A stretch of DNA of 64,000 bases. Source: Lentinus brumalis (Eukaryota; Basidiomycota; Agaricomycetes; Polyporales; Polyporaceae). Of the stretch, positions 1 to 11,299 are shown piece by piece. Position 1 is the first letter of the stretch, and the number at the start of each line of letters is the position of its first letter. The DNA is taken from positions 1 through 64,000 of the forward strand of contig MARA01000047.1 in assembly GCA_001792895.1 (NCBI GenBank), read 5' to 3'. The translations under genes were made by a program, and so were the position numbers. The notes under the pieces were generated by a model. That model was not told the DNA's origin. It saw nothing but the letters and a program-made list of their open reading frames with translations, and did no database searches.

Positions 1-138
1 CCCCTAACCCTAACCCTAACCCTAACCCTAACCCTAACCCTAACCCTAACCCTAACCCTAACCCTAACCCTAACCCTAACCCTAACCCCTAACCCTAACC
101 CTAACCCTAAACCCTAAACCCTAACCCCTAAACCCTAA
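1..138. repeat. Telomere, CCCTAA repeats
   Basis: About 22 uninterrupted CCCTAA units run from the first base. Between roughly 84 and 138 they become irregular, with CCCCTAA and CCCTAAA variants. This C-rich orientation at the left end is that of a chromosome terminus with TTAGGG telomeres, as in most filamentous fungi. The irregular units are nearest the chromosome, which is usual for old proximal telomere sequence. Unique sequence starts at 138/139 with no subtelomeric satellite between. Confidence 0.98.
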
Positions 139-2538
139 GCTTCTCGTAGTCTCGGCCCTCCTTCATCCATTGCGCCACCTCCTCGGGGCGAAGCGTCGTA
201 GGCAAATGATGCTGCTTCTTCTGCACCAGATACTGTGTAAGTACTTCGCGTGGAACAGAGATGTACAATGACGTACCCGGCTATCGGGATAACCCATGTG
301 CATCTCGAACCTCTGCCACGTATTGACGAGTTCCGCCCATGCCGCCCCACCACCAGCGAGATACTCGAAGTAGTCGAGGGCATCTCGAAGCCAATCGGGG
401 GCGCGCTCGTCGAGGACGATGAGCTGCAGCACCGTGGCATTGCCCAAAGGAGGCTGCGGGGAGCTTGGTGCAGGAGGGGACGGGGATGCCGGTGACGCAG
501 TATTCGTGCTGTGTGTACCTGGCAGGGGAGCTCCTGAGGGTGTCGTCGTAGATGGCGGGGCGGGTGAGGCAGTGGTTGGAACTTGCGGCGCAGTGAAGGA
601 GGTGCCGTTGGAGATTGAGAACGCCGTGGGCGTGTCCGAGTCCTTGGACGCGTTGTTGACGGTCGACGCGTCCACGTCCTGGCGCGCGTTCACCTCATCG
701 ACGGAGGCCCCGGACGTGTTGCTGGAGATCTCCTTGCCGACGTTGATGTTGTCGGCAGAGGGCGCGGACGTGTCCTTGAGCGTGCGCACGTCCTTGTCCT
801 TCGGCGAGGTGTTTTCGTCGACCGGGTACCCGGGCGCGCGCTTCGAAACGTTGGTGACCTCGCTGGTAACAGCCTCGGGCGGGGTGCAGGGGAAGCGGGG
901 GAAGTGGGAGTGTTGACGACAGCAGTGGTGGTGGTTGTGTTGGTGGTAGCAGCAGCGAGGGCGGCGCGAGTACGAGGCGTGACGGACGTGGGAGTGTGAG
1001 TTTGATGCTTCGCACCTTTGGGACGCCCCCCACGCTTCTTGCCTCCCTTCTGCAATGCCTCCGCTGCCTCCAACAACCCTTGCGACCTCATCAACTCCAT
1101 GTTCTTGCGTATGTTCTCTTGCCTCTGCTTCTCATAGTCCAAAGCTGACGCCACGTCCGACCGAACTTCCGTAGTAGCCTCTGGTTGGCCTGTGGCTGTG
1201 CTGCGCGCGAGCTCGCGCGCGCCGTTCAAGTCAGTGGTCGCGATGTCGGACGAACACACCGGAGCCCCAGTACTAGCAGGCGCAGCAGTACTCGGGGAGC
1301 CATCATCAGGATTCGAGGTTGTAGGCGCAGGATCGGATGTCGACGGCACGGCGGAGCCGGGAGACGTGGGCTCCGCGAGATCTGGTGTCGGAGGTTGCCA
1401 ACGGTATGCGTCCGCGAGCTTCTCTGCAGTGCCCGTCTCTAATGTCGTACATATCAGTATCAAAGCTTTTCGAGTATGTACAAAGCTCAACGTACTATAG
1501 CAGCTCACCATGAAGGAGCTGTAACTTTCCCTGTAGTTCGACCATTGATTGCATGCCTCCGGAAATGTATAGCCCAAGTTGACGGTCTCGCCGCTGTTGT
1601 ACCTGTCTCGAGGTGAGTCATCCTCCAATATGATTGACGTCGTGGGGACGTACGAGAGTGTGGTGTACTTGCCCGTGTCTGGGCGGGGACCGCCTGTCTG
1701 GATGCTGACCTTCCAGCCGAGATTCGATTCAAGGCCCTTCGCAATCTCGGCGAGTTGCTTCGGAAGGTCGTCGATCCGGCTGCAAAGAGGTCAGCTTATG
1801 CCGCAGTATACATGTCGGTCTGTACTCACGCCTGGATGTCCACCGCGCGTTTGTGCAGGTCTTCTGGCGTCACGTCTGGCGTGGGATCGTTGAACATGTC
1901 GAGCCCGTCCGCCTGCGACGGCTTCCGACGCTTCTGCTCCACTTCGTCACGGACCTCCTGCGGCTCCTGCGCGAGCATGGCCTTTGCGTGCTCGCTCATG
2001 AACGCGACCCACTCCGGCTTCTTCGTGCCCTCCGGGATCTTCTCCAAGGCTTCGCGGTAGCGAGCTTTGATGATAGGGAGAATGCGGTCGCCGAAAACGT
2101 CGATGTAAGCCTGATAGGCCTGTCGCTTGATCGGCTTCTTGGGCGGCTTCAGGCTGTCGAGGCTGGTCTTCTTCGCCTTCGCTTTTTTCACTTTCTCTTC
2201 ACGGTTATTCCAGAAGTACCAGTACAGTTGCTAGATGCCACATTGGTGAGCGATATAGGAATGACGACCACAAACTTGAGACTCACATCTTTTCGCTTCC
2301 ACACAGAAACCGTCACCGGATTACCCTGCGCGTCGGGCTGGAGTGCGGTGAAGAAGACCTCCTTCTCATCCGCGCCTTCGGGAATCTGGACCTCGGGATA
2401 GAAATGGTCGAAGTAGCGCTGATACATCGCCGTCATGAACGGGGTTGACTTGGAGTTCGAGCGAGAGGTCCCGAACTCGGGATGGAGCTCGTCGAGCCAG
2501 TTGCGCTCTGTCTGTGTGCCGAATGGACGACGTCCCAT
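139..2538 (-). pseudogene. KDZ cargo gene 1 (AT-hook-like accessory protein), 3' end lost to telomere
   Basis: This is the truncated copy of the gene complete at 30,685-33,448. It starts with MGRRPFGTQ at 2,538 and runs leftwards through the same exons. It loses the last ~120 codons because the telomere begins inside the final exon. It carries a run of six G (minus-strand sense) near 1,025 where the other copy has five. The six-G version keeps open a frame containing an AT-hook-like GGRPKG motif. No stop codon exists before the telomere repeats, so any transcript would run into telomere sequence. Function is unknown. Confidence 0.75.
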
Positions 2539-2862
2539 GATACCCGCGTAGAACAGGAGTATGAAAGTTTTTAAAGAGTGATGAGCTGGACGCCTGCTGA
2601 GAAGACGAGTATGTATGTACTGAGGTGAGACGCGAGGCAAAGGGGACAGCTGCGGGAGTTTACGGGAGGATTGTACAATTCTCCACGGACTCTCGCGCGG
2701 GACCGGCACGCACTGCACTCAGACCACTGGCATTGAACTCTCCCCCGCACGCTTTTGTCACGCCTTCAACCAAACCGACCGCTCGCTCAACTACAGTGAG
2801 TCTTCTGTACGTCTGTGCTTGCTAAGTTGCTCTCTTTGACCTGCGTTGCTACTACTCAGACG

Positions 2863-3571
2863 ATGCGAGAGCATCAGAACGACACGCCGAGCCAGGAGCC
2901 CGGTGGTGCGCCGCTCCCCGATCTCGCCCACCTCTCGATCGCCGGAGAAGATTGGGAGCAGTCCCTGCTCTTCTCCCCCGCTTCCCCCGCTCTCGCAACC
3001 TCCTGCCTTCCTCCCCGCCGTTCACGCAACCGAGAGGCAGAGGCTGACCTTCGTGGGGTCACCGTGAACATCCATGTGCACGCAACCACAGCCCCTATCC
3101 ACGTGTACAACGCCCCCTTGGCTAGTCAGCTGTCGGCGGTCGAGCCTCATGCTGCCGCATCTCCGTCTCGCACCCGGACAGCTCCTTCATCTGGACAGGG
3201 ACAGCATCGCGAACCCACTCACCGCGGCGGCAGTTCTGGGCGAGGTGTCCGGTACACCATCCATGCCGGAGGAAAAGCCCGAGTAGACTGGATCCCAGGC
3301 CGTACGTATTCTTCTGTTCAATCCATTAATCTGATGACTGAGATGAGTGGCCGCAGTGGAACATATCGAGGATGGCTATGCGCCACGCGGCAGGAAGTGG
3401 TATGTGGTGACTGCTGGTCTACGAGTTGGGATTTGGCGCAATTGGGTAGATATGGCGGATTATGTTGACGTGCGCGGGTCTCGTTACCAGTCCTGCGAGA
3501 CCAAGGAGGAGGCTGAGGAGCTATATACCCGGGCCAAGCGCGAAGGGCGCGTTCGTCAGCTCATTAAGTAG
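2863..3571 (+). CDS. KDZ cargo gene 2: RNase H1/viroplasmin-like N-terminal domain protein (copy 1)
   Basis: Two exons (2,863-3,301 and 3,357-3,571) join in phase and give 217 residues. Residues 1-145 are Pro/Ser/Arg-rich and look disordered. The C-terminal ~60 residues read YVVTAGLRVGIWRNW, then a Gly-Ser-Arg-Tyr turn, then a TKEEAEELY helix. This is the usual layout of the RNase H1 N-terminal hybrid-binding domain, also found in caulimovirus viroplasmin, which binds RNA:DNA hybrids. There is no RNase H catalytic domain. The gene lies between accessory gene 1 (divergent) and accessory gene 3 (same strand). The start is the first ATG after a probable 5'-UTR intron ending near 2,860. Its role in the transposon is unknown. 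Confidence 0.72.
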
Positions 3572-4093
3572 TGATGTGTACTCGGCTTGGAAGGAGTTCA
3601 TGAATCATGTCGCACCGTTAGCTTTCGATGCGTCTTCCGCTTGGAGGACAGGCCTGAATTTGTATGTAGTGCACTAGGTCCCTATTCTGTAAGCTCTGTC
3701 CAAGCCTAAGCTCAAGGTCCGCCCATTCTTGGAGGAGAGGGTTTACGAACAAATCAGTAGTTCTAACTACGTGCAGCACGCACATCCCGGTCGTTACTCG
3801 TACAGTATGATGCTTCAGGGACCGTGTCGTACATATCTCTCTAGATCATTGCAGACTCGGGGGTGGTAGCATAATAATCCAATCGGAGTCTTGGGCAGGA
3901 AAGGCCCACGGAGTGAGTAAGACGCGTCTGACGCTTGCCGCCGCGTCTTGCAAGCCAAGTTGCATCTGACGCTTGCCGCGTCTTACTTGCGTCTTACCAC
4001 CACTCCGCTGGCCCGTTGGTCTCCACCCTCCGTTGTCAGCCTCTCTGTCTCCCTCTACCAGCCCTGGACTACTCTGGCTACTCCGCTGAGATC

Positions 4094-5028
4094 ATGAAGT
4101 GCCCCGCCACCTACGACGTCGATGCCAGAAACCTCAAAACTTTAGCGGCGCGGACAGGCAGAGGTCGCCAGGTTCGCCACCAGAACGGCCAGCTGACACG
4201 GTATGCTCTCCGAACAGTCTCCTGACGCATCCGAGCTCACTAGCAGATCATATACGTGCAGTCAGCAACACTCGAAGGATGCGGAAAAAGCAGCGGCGCG
4301 CAGAGCTCGCAACGCGCGCTACTACCAAAAGCGCAAGCTTGCTCGGTATGTTACACAGGCAACCATCTCATCGAAGCGTTTGAGCTCACTAGTGATTACT
4401 ACAACTACAGCCAGCAAGCAGGGGGAGGGGCTGAAGGCGTAACGACACCTGAAGAGCCACCAAACGCTGGTCTCGCCGAGAGAAGCACGACCGAGTCCGC
4501 GGCAGAGTTTGCTCGACGCGATGCTGCAGCCCTCTCGCACGATGAAGCAGTCGCCCTTCCATACTACATGTGAGTAGCCGACATGCGCTCTCCAGTCTCC
4601 CACATCTTTACGCTCTTCTCAGGGACCCGGCGACGCTCCCTGTGATTCCCATCGTCCCGAGCCCCATGGCCGACGTCGTTCCCGAGCTGACGGCCATTAA
4701 TCGTGCTCTCAAGACCTGGGGCTTTTCGCGCAATCCGTCAGGAGACAACTTCGTCGCGCGTATGCTCGCGGAGTTCAAGGAGGTTCAGAAGGTGGAGCAA
4801 AAGCTCGCGGTTTGGAAGGATCAGAAGGTTGAGTGGGTGGCGGAAGGTGATCGTATCTTGGACGCCATAGAGCTGTTCATGGCGGGGACGTTGGCTGGCA
4901 TGGATCCTTACAGCGTGCGTTTCTACTGGGCGCGGTGCACCGCTGTGGCTTTCAAAGTGCTGTATCAGATGGCTGCAGTTGAGGCTCACCTTGATGCGCT
5001 CGACGCCGAGGCCGCTGAGCTTGCTTAA
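4094..5028 (+). CDS. KDZ cargo gene 3: 251-residue protein with basic region (copy 1)
   Basis: Four exons (4,094-4,200, 4,262-4,345, 4,411-4,569, 4,623-5,028) with consistent phases and GT-AG borders encode 251 residues. Near residues 37-62 is an Ala/Arg/Lys-rich helix (KAAARRARNARYYQ) that resembles a basic DNA- or RNA-contacting segment. An acidic, Thr/Glu-rich linker follows, then a ~130-residue helical C-terminal part (VARMLAEFKEVQKVEQKLAVW and onward). I do not recognise the family. It ends about 200 bp before the transposase start, on the same strand. Reading it as an accessory DNA-binding protein of the transposon is inference. Confidence 0.7.
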
Positions 5029-5224
5029 TCATCATGTATCTGCCGTTGTAGTCCTGTTTAGACACCATGTACTGGCCGTGCTCGTTGTCAATGCATAACC
5101 CAAAGCGGTTACTTATTTCGTCGCACGCGTCTTTGGCCCTCTGCTGTATCTGGGCGCCCCGACCCGCGCGACTGTCTGCTCTCGCCAGCCCCGAGCCGTG
5201 CAACTATCTGCTCCTACCAACACG

Positions 5225-8200
5225 ATGAGCTCTGGCAAACGAAGGCAGCCCGGCGCAAGTTCCCGGTCCAAAAAAGCACGCCTTGAAGTGTACGAAATCG
5301 CGGACCCTAGTAGCAGCGGCGAGCGCGACTCGAATCCAACCCCCACAATACTCGTCGACCATGTAGACTATCATGTCGACTCTGCCGGCAAAGTGGGACA
5401 GCAAAGCGGGCGCCATGAGGTCCGCCTTGATCCCTTGGAGCTGGCGGCGCAAGAGAACAATTCCCCACCCATCGGTACAGAGGCGACAATCGAGTCCATC
5501 ATGGAGGCGTTCCCGATGGACCAGGCGGAGGGTCTTGCCGAACCGCAACATCTTGGCTCTGCGCCCACGAAGAAGAGGAAGCGGCCGAGACCTGACCTCC
5601 GGGCAGCCGTAAGTAGTCTCTTTCGCGTCTCACTTGAATAACAACTGACAGAATTTTGCGTAGAATCGCGTGCGCGCATGGTTACCCGCTAGACAGGACT
5701 TCCTCGATGAGCTCCTCTGCTACGAGGGATGCGACGAGGCTATCGACTCTCAAACCCTCTTGTGCGACATCTGCCAGACGCGCGCGGCCGTAGTGCGCTG
5801 CCATGACTGCTTCCTGCGGCCGATACGGTGCAAGGTCTGTGTCTTGGAGAAACACTCGCATGACTTATTGCACCGGGTCGAGGTGCGATCTCTCTTCTAC
5901 TTCCGTGCTTCTAGGTACGCTGACCTTTCTCTTCCGAGCAGGTCTGGGATGGCAAGATGTTTGCGAAGACTTCTCTTGAGGCTCTCGGGATGAAGGTCCA
6001 AGTCGGACACAGCGGACCGGGCAAGTGTAAGAACTTGTCGCCCGTAGGCCGCCGTGTGGTCGTATGTGACTCGACCGGAATCTATACGCACCGTGTCAGG
6101 TTCTGCAAGTGCCTCGACGGACAAGGTAGTGAAACGGCTGAATGGCGTCAGCTCATGCGCCTTGGGTGGTTCCCCGCAACTATGGATCGCCCAGCGACCG
6201 TCTTCACGTTTCGCCTCCTGAAGACATTCCAAGAACTCAACTTTCAAGGCAAGACAAATCTGCATGACTACTGGAAGTCGATTGAGAAGATTACCGACAA
6301 CTCGGGCGGTCAGGAGGTCCCGGTGAGTCCTTCAATGTCCGCGAAGAAAATCCCACTGACGGACATACGTGCCAGAACCGATACAAGCAACTGTCCCATG
6401 CGATGCGCATATGGCGCCATCTGACCATGCTGAAGAGGTTTGGTCGGGCGCACGATCCGGCCGGGGCGGCGGCGACGAAGCCCGGGGAGCTCGTCGTTGA
6501 GTGTCCGGCATGTCCACATCCAGGGAAGAACCTCCCAGAGGGGTGGGAGAACGCGCCGCGCGCGATCAAGTAAGTTATCGGACGCTTCTCGGACTTGTTC
6601 CTTGACGCATTTGCTGACGCTATTCTCTTTTAGATGGATCTATACACTGTATCTAATGATAGACGCGAACTTTCGGGCGCAGTGCAAGGATCGTGGACTC
6701 GAAGACGTTGAGCTAGCGCCAGGATGGTCGTATTATGTCGAGGAGACCGCGTACCAGGCTCACGTGGAAGCATGCAAGGCTCAAAAAGAGGTATGTGGAC
6801 GCCCTCTATATGTGTATGTACTGGCTAACTCGCTAAATCATAGGAGAATAGCTGCTCTGCGGAACACAATGCTATTCTGAAGGCGAATCTTCGGCGCGAG
6901 GGCTATATAGCCTCCGGCATTGGCGCTGTCCTCTGCGCGCGCCATGCCCTGGTCCGGAAAAACGGTGCCGGCGATCTACAGCTTGGCGAAGGGTAAGTAC
7001 GGACATATCGACTAACGTGCTGTCAGCATCTCATACATAACCTCCGTCTTCAGGTATGCTAATATGGACTATTTGGTTTTCTCGACGATCCTCGGGATCG
7101 TCATCGCGGCGCTCCTCTTCTCGTACGACATCGCCTGCCAGTGGTCTAAGAAGTTCTTCCGGCGGATGGAAGAGAACTTCCCGCCAGAGATGCATATCGA
7201 CCGATCCAAGGTCGAGGAGATCCGCTTCGCGATCCCGAAGAAGCACTATCGTGTGCATGGCGGCGAGCCCCACTCGCGATGGTGCCTGAATTTCCTCCGA
7301 TGGGTCGGGCGCACTTACGGCGAAGGTATCGAGTCCCACTGGTCACATATGAACCCTCTCGCTTTAAGTACGCGCGAGATGGGGCTTGGCATGTGTCACG
7401 AGGTTTACAACGATCACTGGGGAGCATGGAATTGGAAGAAGATACTAGCTATGGGTACGTATATTGCATCTTCACAACTCTGCGTCAACCTCACCGTGTT
7501 TCGCAGGTCTCACCATGCTCCGAGCCTTGGAAGAGGCGTCTGTAATGGCCGTCAAGCAGCGTAAGGCGTTTGAGGATTACTCCGCCGGCATCCCGTCCTC
7601 TGTCATGGCAGGATGGGAAGAGATGTTACGTGCGTGGGAGGAGGATCCGACAAACCCGGATCCTTACCAGGAGCCCACAGCGTGTATGTTTGCCCGTTCG
7701 ATCGCACGGGGAGATCACTGACATCTCTCCGCAGCGATCTCCTTGGCAGCCGTCAAGTTGCAGCTCAATGAAGAGGAAGCAACCGAGGCCCAGCAAGGCA
7801 AGCTGCCACCGCATGATACGACGCCGGGCGTATTTCTGCAGGTCGGCCTGGAGCTTGAGGACAAGCAGTACGTACCTCAGCTGCGCATCGTGTGCGCATC
7901 CGCCGGCGTCCGCTGACTCTGATATCAAAGGCGCTCTCTCCGACTTCGGGCTGCTAACGGTCGCAGTTTCTCGGAACTTGCGGCGTTGCAACAGAAGCGC
8001 AACCTCCTGATGCGCCGAATCGAGCTGTGGCAGGAGATTCAGAAGATACATATGCCCATGGTTGTGGAATTACGCCCTCCCGAGACAGTAACAACCGGAG
8101 CCGATCCGCAACTCCCCATGAAAGCCGAGCTCGTCCCGCTCTGGCTGCCCTCTGCGCTCCCCGCTCACCTCGCCTCGAACCCGTCGCTGTCCGGCTTACA

Positions 8201-9047
8201 AAGCAAGGAACGCCGCCTCCGGGAAGCTCAGATGGCCGATGCGCTGGCTGAGATCCGTCGAGTGCGACGTATTCTCGCCGCCATCTCAGAGTTCTCGAAG
8301 ATGAATGTTGTAGGCCTGGGCCAGCGGTCCCTCACTCGACAGCAGAGCCTGTTCACGCGTTTCAAGGACAAGCAGAAACGCGCAGCAGAACGGTATCGAG
8401 CGGCCCGGGTCGCCATGGTGAAGCTAGACCCCCTCGGCGGCTGGCAGACAACCTATCGGCCGCTCTTGGATGCAGACCTTCGAGGGCCGCGTCGGGAAGA
8501 TGACGAAATCATTCCAAGCGAGGGTCGGTATCAGATGAGTTGGATATGGCTCGTGTCGCCATCAGGTCGCTCCGCCACGGACAGCAATGAGCCCGCTGGA
8601 GAGGAGGAGTTTACTGAGACGATGCGGGCGGAATGGGCTCGCTGCAAGGCGCGGGCTGACCGCTGGGATGAGGAGAAGAAGCTTCTTCTCGAGGAGATGC
8701 GGCGTGTCATTGAGTACTTCCATTGGAAGGCTCAATGGTGGCGCAATCAAGCAGGAAGACGCGCCGATGCATCGCTGCGTCTCCGTCGCGGATTGGCTAT
8801 CTATGCGCACAAGCAGGCGGCTGTTTATGAGGCTCTCGCACGTCGCACCGCATCCTTTTGGGTGAACTTCCTCCGTCAGATGGGCCCCCTTCCTGCGTGG
8901 ATCCTGCCTTATGAGGATGATGCGCGAAAGGTACGCCCACGGAAGTTTGCCGCTGCTACAGATGATGGCGAGATTGGTATAGGTGCTGGAGTAGACTCGG
9001 ACTCGGATTCCAGTGCCTCCGATTCCGAGGATGAGGATGAAGCATAG
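5225..9047 (+). CDS. KDZ transposase with CxC2 cysteine cluster (copy 1)
   Basis: Ten exons join in phase to 1,091 residues: 5,225-5,608, 5,664-5,882, 5,942-6,322, 6,376-6,569, 6,634-6,790, 6,844-6,992, 7,054-7,454, 7,507-7,683, 7,735-7,867 and 7,967-9,047. Residues 1-128 are Lys/Arg-rich and disordered. About 160-200 is the CxC2 Zn cluster (CDICQ, CHDC, CKVC, then His). The KDZ catalytic core follows, with MIDANF (Asp ~403), FSYDIACQW (Asp ~520) and YGEGIES (Glu ~585/588), the positions I expect for the RNase H-fold DDE triad of this superfamily. Next comes the signature STREMG ... HWGAWNWKK. The C-terminal ~360 residues are helical and end in an Asp/Ser/Glu-rich tail. Nothing is broken; this copy could act in trans on complete elements. 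Confidence 0.93.
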
Positions 9048-9133
9048 AATACTTGTATCTATTGAACCGCAATGCATATACATGATGAACGATCCTCTTC
9101 TGTCTAAAATCAGTTTATTAGGGATTGTATTAA

Positions 9134-9784
9134 CCTGAGCACGATTGTACAAGCCCGATTGTATTATTCCAGGCACAATCGAGCAGCCCAGAAATTATAC
9201 AAGGGCTTTTACAAGGCTGGAGGGCACCTGAGCACGATTGTACAAGCCCGATTGTATTATTCCAGGCACAATCGAGCAGCCCAGAAATTATACAAGGGCT
9301 TTTACAAGGCTGGAGGGCACCTGAGCACGATTGTACAAGCCCGATTGTATTATTCCAGGCACAATCGAGCAGCCCAGAAATTATACAAGGGCTTTTACAA
9401 GGCTGGAGGGCACCTGAGCACGATTGTACAAGCCCGATTGTACTATTCCAGGCACAATCGAGCAGCCCAGAAATTATACAAGGGCTTTTACAAGGCTGGA
9501 GGGCACCTGAGCACGATTGTACAAGCCCGATTGTATTATTCCAGGCACAATCGAGCAGCCCAGAAATTATACAAGGGCTTTTACAAGGCTGGAGGGCACC
9601 TGAGCACGATTGTACAAGCCCGATTGTATTATTCCAGGCACAATCGAGCAGCCCAGAAATTATACAAGGGCTTTTACAAGGCTGGAGGGCACCTGAGCAC
9701 GATTGTACAAGCCCGATTGTATTATTCCAGGCACAATCGAGCAGCCCAGAAATTATACAAGGGCTTTTACAAGGCTGGAGGGCA
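9134..9784 (+). repeat. 93-bp minisatellite of KDZ terminal repeat, 7 units (copy 1)
   Basis: Exactly seven 93-bp units (651 bp), nearly identical to one another. One unit has a C for T (GTACTATTCC near 9,441). Because 93 is a multiple of three, the array reads as an open 31-residue repeat, which is a by-product of unit length rather than a gene. Each unit carries TTGTACAAG, TTATACAAG and TTTTACAAG, plus an inverted pair GATTGT/ACAATC. Confidence 0.97.
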
Positions 9785-10230
9785 CCTGGGCAGGGATTTT
9801 ACAAGCTAGAGTAACTCCAATTACAAGCACTGCCAGAACAGGCAGGTTGCTGAATCTTGATCCGTCAATTACAACCATTTACAAGCCCATATCCCTGGTC
9901 CATCACATCTTACCATCAGATCTGCCCGATTTGTATCTGATTGATTGACCTGCTTACAGCCATTTACAAGGGATATACTAGGTTGTAGAGATATTACAAC
10001 CGGAGTAAAACAAGCTCCCTATTACACCTACTACGCTTTTTACAAGCTATATACAATCCCTGTTGACTTGTCATATAGTTATGACAAGCCAGAAGCACCT
10101 ATAATACAACAGAGGAGTTTATACAAGCCCCTGCTTGTATTCGGAGCTTGTACTATAATAGCCCATAAAATACACAACCATATGCACAGGTTCTTGGTAG
10201 TTTGTATTACAAGTATGGATACTACTGGTG
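9785..10230 (+). repeat. KDZ terminal 446-bp segment (copy 1)
   Basis: This AT-rich 446-bp segment lies between the 93-bp array and the transposon tip. It recurs as 22,993-23,438 (inverted) and 35,509-35,954. It contains many TTACAAG, TATACAAG and CTTGTA words spaced one to four helical turns apart. It ends in ACTACTGGTG. Confidence 0.93.
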
Positions 10231-10394
10231 AACGAGCATACCGAGCCTTCGTGGACTCCCTGCTGGTGCCGACACTACTGCGTCCGGACGTCCGCAGTCC
10301 GCACATCGACCGGTTCATCGAGTACCTGACGCAGGTGAACCTTGGTGAGAAGATGCTGTACCAGTGCCCCCGTCATCCCGACCACGTCATCTAA
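10231..10394 (+). pseudogene. C-terminal fragment of a BAH/PHD-like gene paralogue, cut by KDZ copy 1
   Basis: Immediately after the transposon tip an open frame reads AYRAFVDSLLVPTLLRP, then HIDRFIEYLTQ, and ends LYQCPRHPDHVI before a stop at 10,392-10,394. This resembles the last residues of the gene at 11,300-12,597, whose end reads LYRCPRSSEHFM, with matching VP, D-F-I and Y-x-CPR positions. The rest of the gene must have lain on the other side of the insertion, now lost. It points towards its paralogue tail to tail, with a satellite between them. Confidence 0.7.
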
Positions 10395-11295
10395 TAGCTC
10401 GGGTAGTATAGAGTTCAGGTAGGTATGGATTGCAATGTACTAGTTGGCAATTGGGCCAGGGTATGAAACGTTATAGCCGCGACAGAATGCGTGGAGAGCG
10501 GGCGGCCGCTGGGAGACGGGTCGTAACCACATGGGGAGGCGTTCAGCTAGAGGCGAATCTTTGTGTATTCGCGTCCGAGTCTGTTAAGAGCGGGCGACCG
10601 CTGCGAGACGAGTAGGAGATCTGAGCGGCCGTCCGCTCACAGACAAACGTCTGTGTATTCGCGTCCGAGTCTGTTAAGAGCGGGCGACCGCTGCGAGACG
10701 AGTAGGAGATCTGAGCGGCCGTCCGCTCACAGACAAACGTCTGTGTATTCGCGTCCGATTCTGTTAAGAGTGGGCGACCGCTGCGAGACGAGTAGGAGGT
10801 CTGAGCGGCCGTCCGCTCAGATACAAACGTCCATGTATTCGCGTCCAAATCTGTTAAGAGCGGGCGACCGCTGCGAGACGAGTAGTAGGTTTGAGCGGCC
10901 GTCCGCTCAGAGACAAACGTCCGTGTATTCGCGTCCGAATCTGTTCGGAGCGGGCGACCGCTGCGAGACGAGTAGTAGGTCTGAGCGGCCGTCCGCTCAG
11001 AGACAAACGTCTGTGTATTCGCGTCCGAATCTGTTCGGAGCGGGCGACCGCTGCGAGACGAGTAGTTGGTCTGAGCGGCCGTCCGCTCAGAGACAAACGT
11101 CCGTGTATTCGCGTCCGAATCTGTTCAGAGCGGGCGACCGCTGCGAGACGAGTAGTTGGTCTGAGCGGCCGTCCGCTCAGAGACAAGTGTCTGTGTATTC
11201 GCGTCGGAATGCGTTCAGAGCGGTCGACCGCTGCGAGACGACGCAATCACGAATTATACTGCCTTCTACATGCTTGTCGAACATATATTACAAAC
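10395..11295. repeat. 90-bp palindrome-bearing satellite between two convergent gene ends
   Basis: From about 10,563 to 11,241 a 90-bp unit is repeated. Copies of CGGGCGACCGCTGCGAGACG start at 10,591, 10,681, 10,771, 10,861, 10,951, 11,041, 11,131 and 11,221 (slightly altered in some). Each unit holds one form with a decayed right arm (GAGCGGGCGACCGCTGCG) and one full palindrome (GAGCGGCCGTCCGCTC). The 257-, 138- and 130-codon open frames here, on both strands, result from the multiple-of-three period. The flanks 10,395-10,560 show no gene. Confidence 0.9.
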
Positions 11296-11299
11296 AAAA

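Larger units (their letters stand above)
139..10230 (+). mobile_element. KDZ transposon copy 1, truncated by the telomere
   Basis: This is 10,092 bp of the element that is complete at 22,993-35,954, in opposite orientation. Coordinates map as left plus right = 33,223 (33,222 on the distal side of one single-base indel near 1,025), and the protein readings I compared are identical. The inner end, ACTACTGGTG at 10,221-10,230, is the true transposon terminus. The other end stops abruptly inside the last exon of an accessory gene where the telomere begins, so about 2.9 kb, including the second terminal repeat, is missing. It retains an intact transposase gene but only one terminus, so it should not transpose by itself in cis. 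Confidence 0.93.

Noticed and set aside
9159..9809. Open frames with a perfect 31-residue repeat (also 23,414-24,064 and 34,117-35,538)
   Set aside because: They follow from the 93-bp unit length and are open in more than one frame; located in transposon ends, with no plausible start or composition of a protein.
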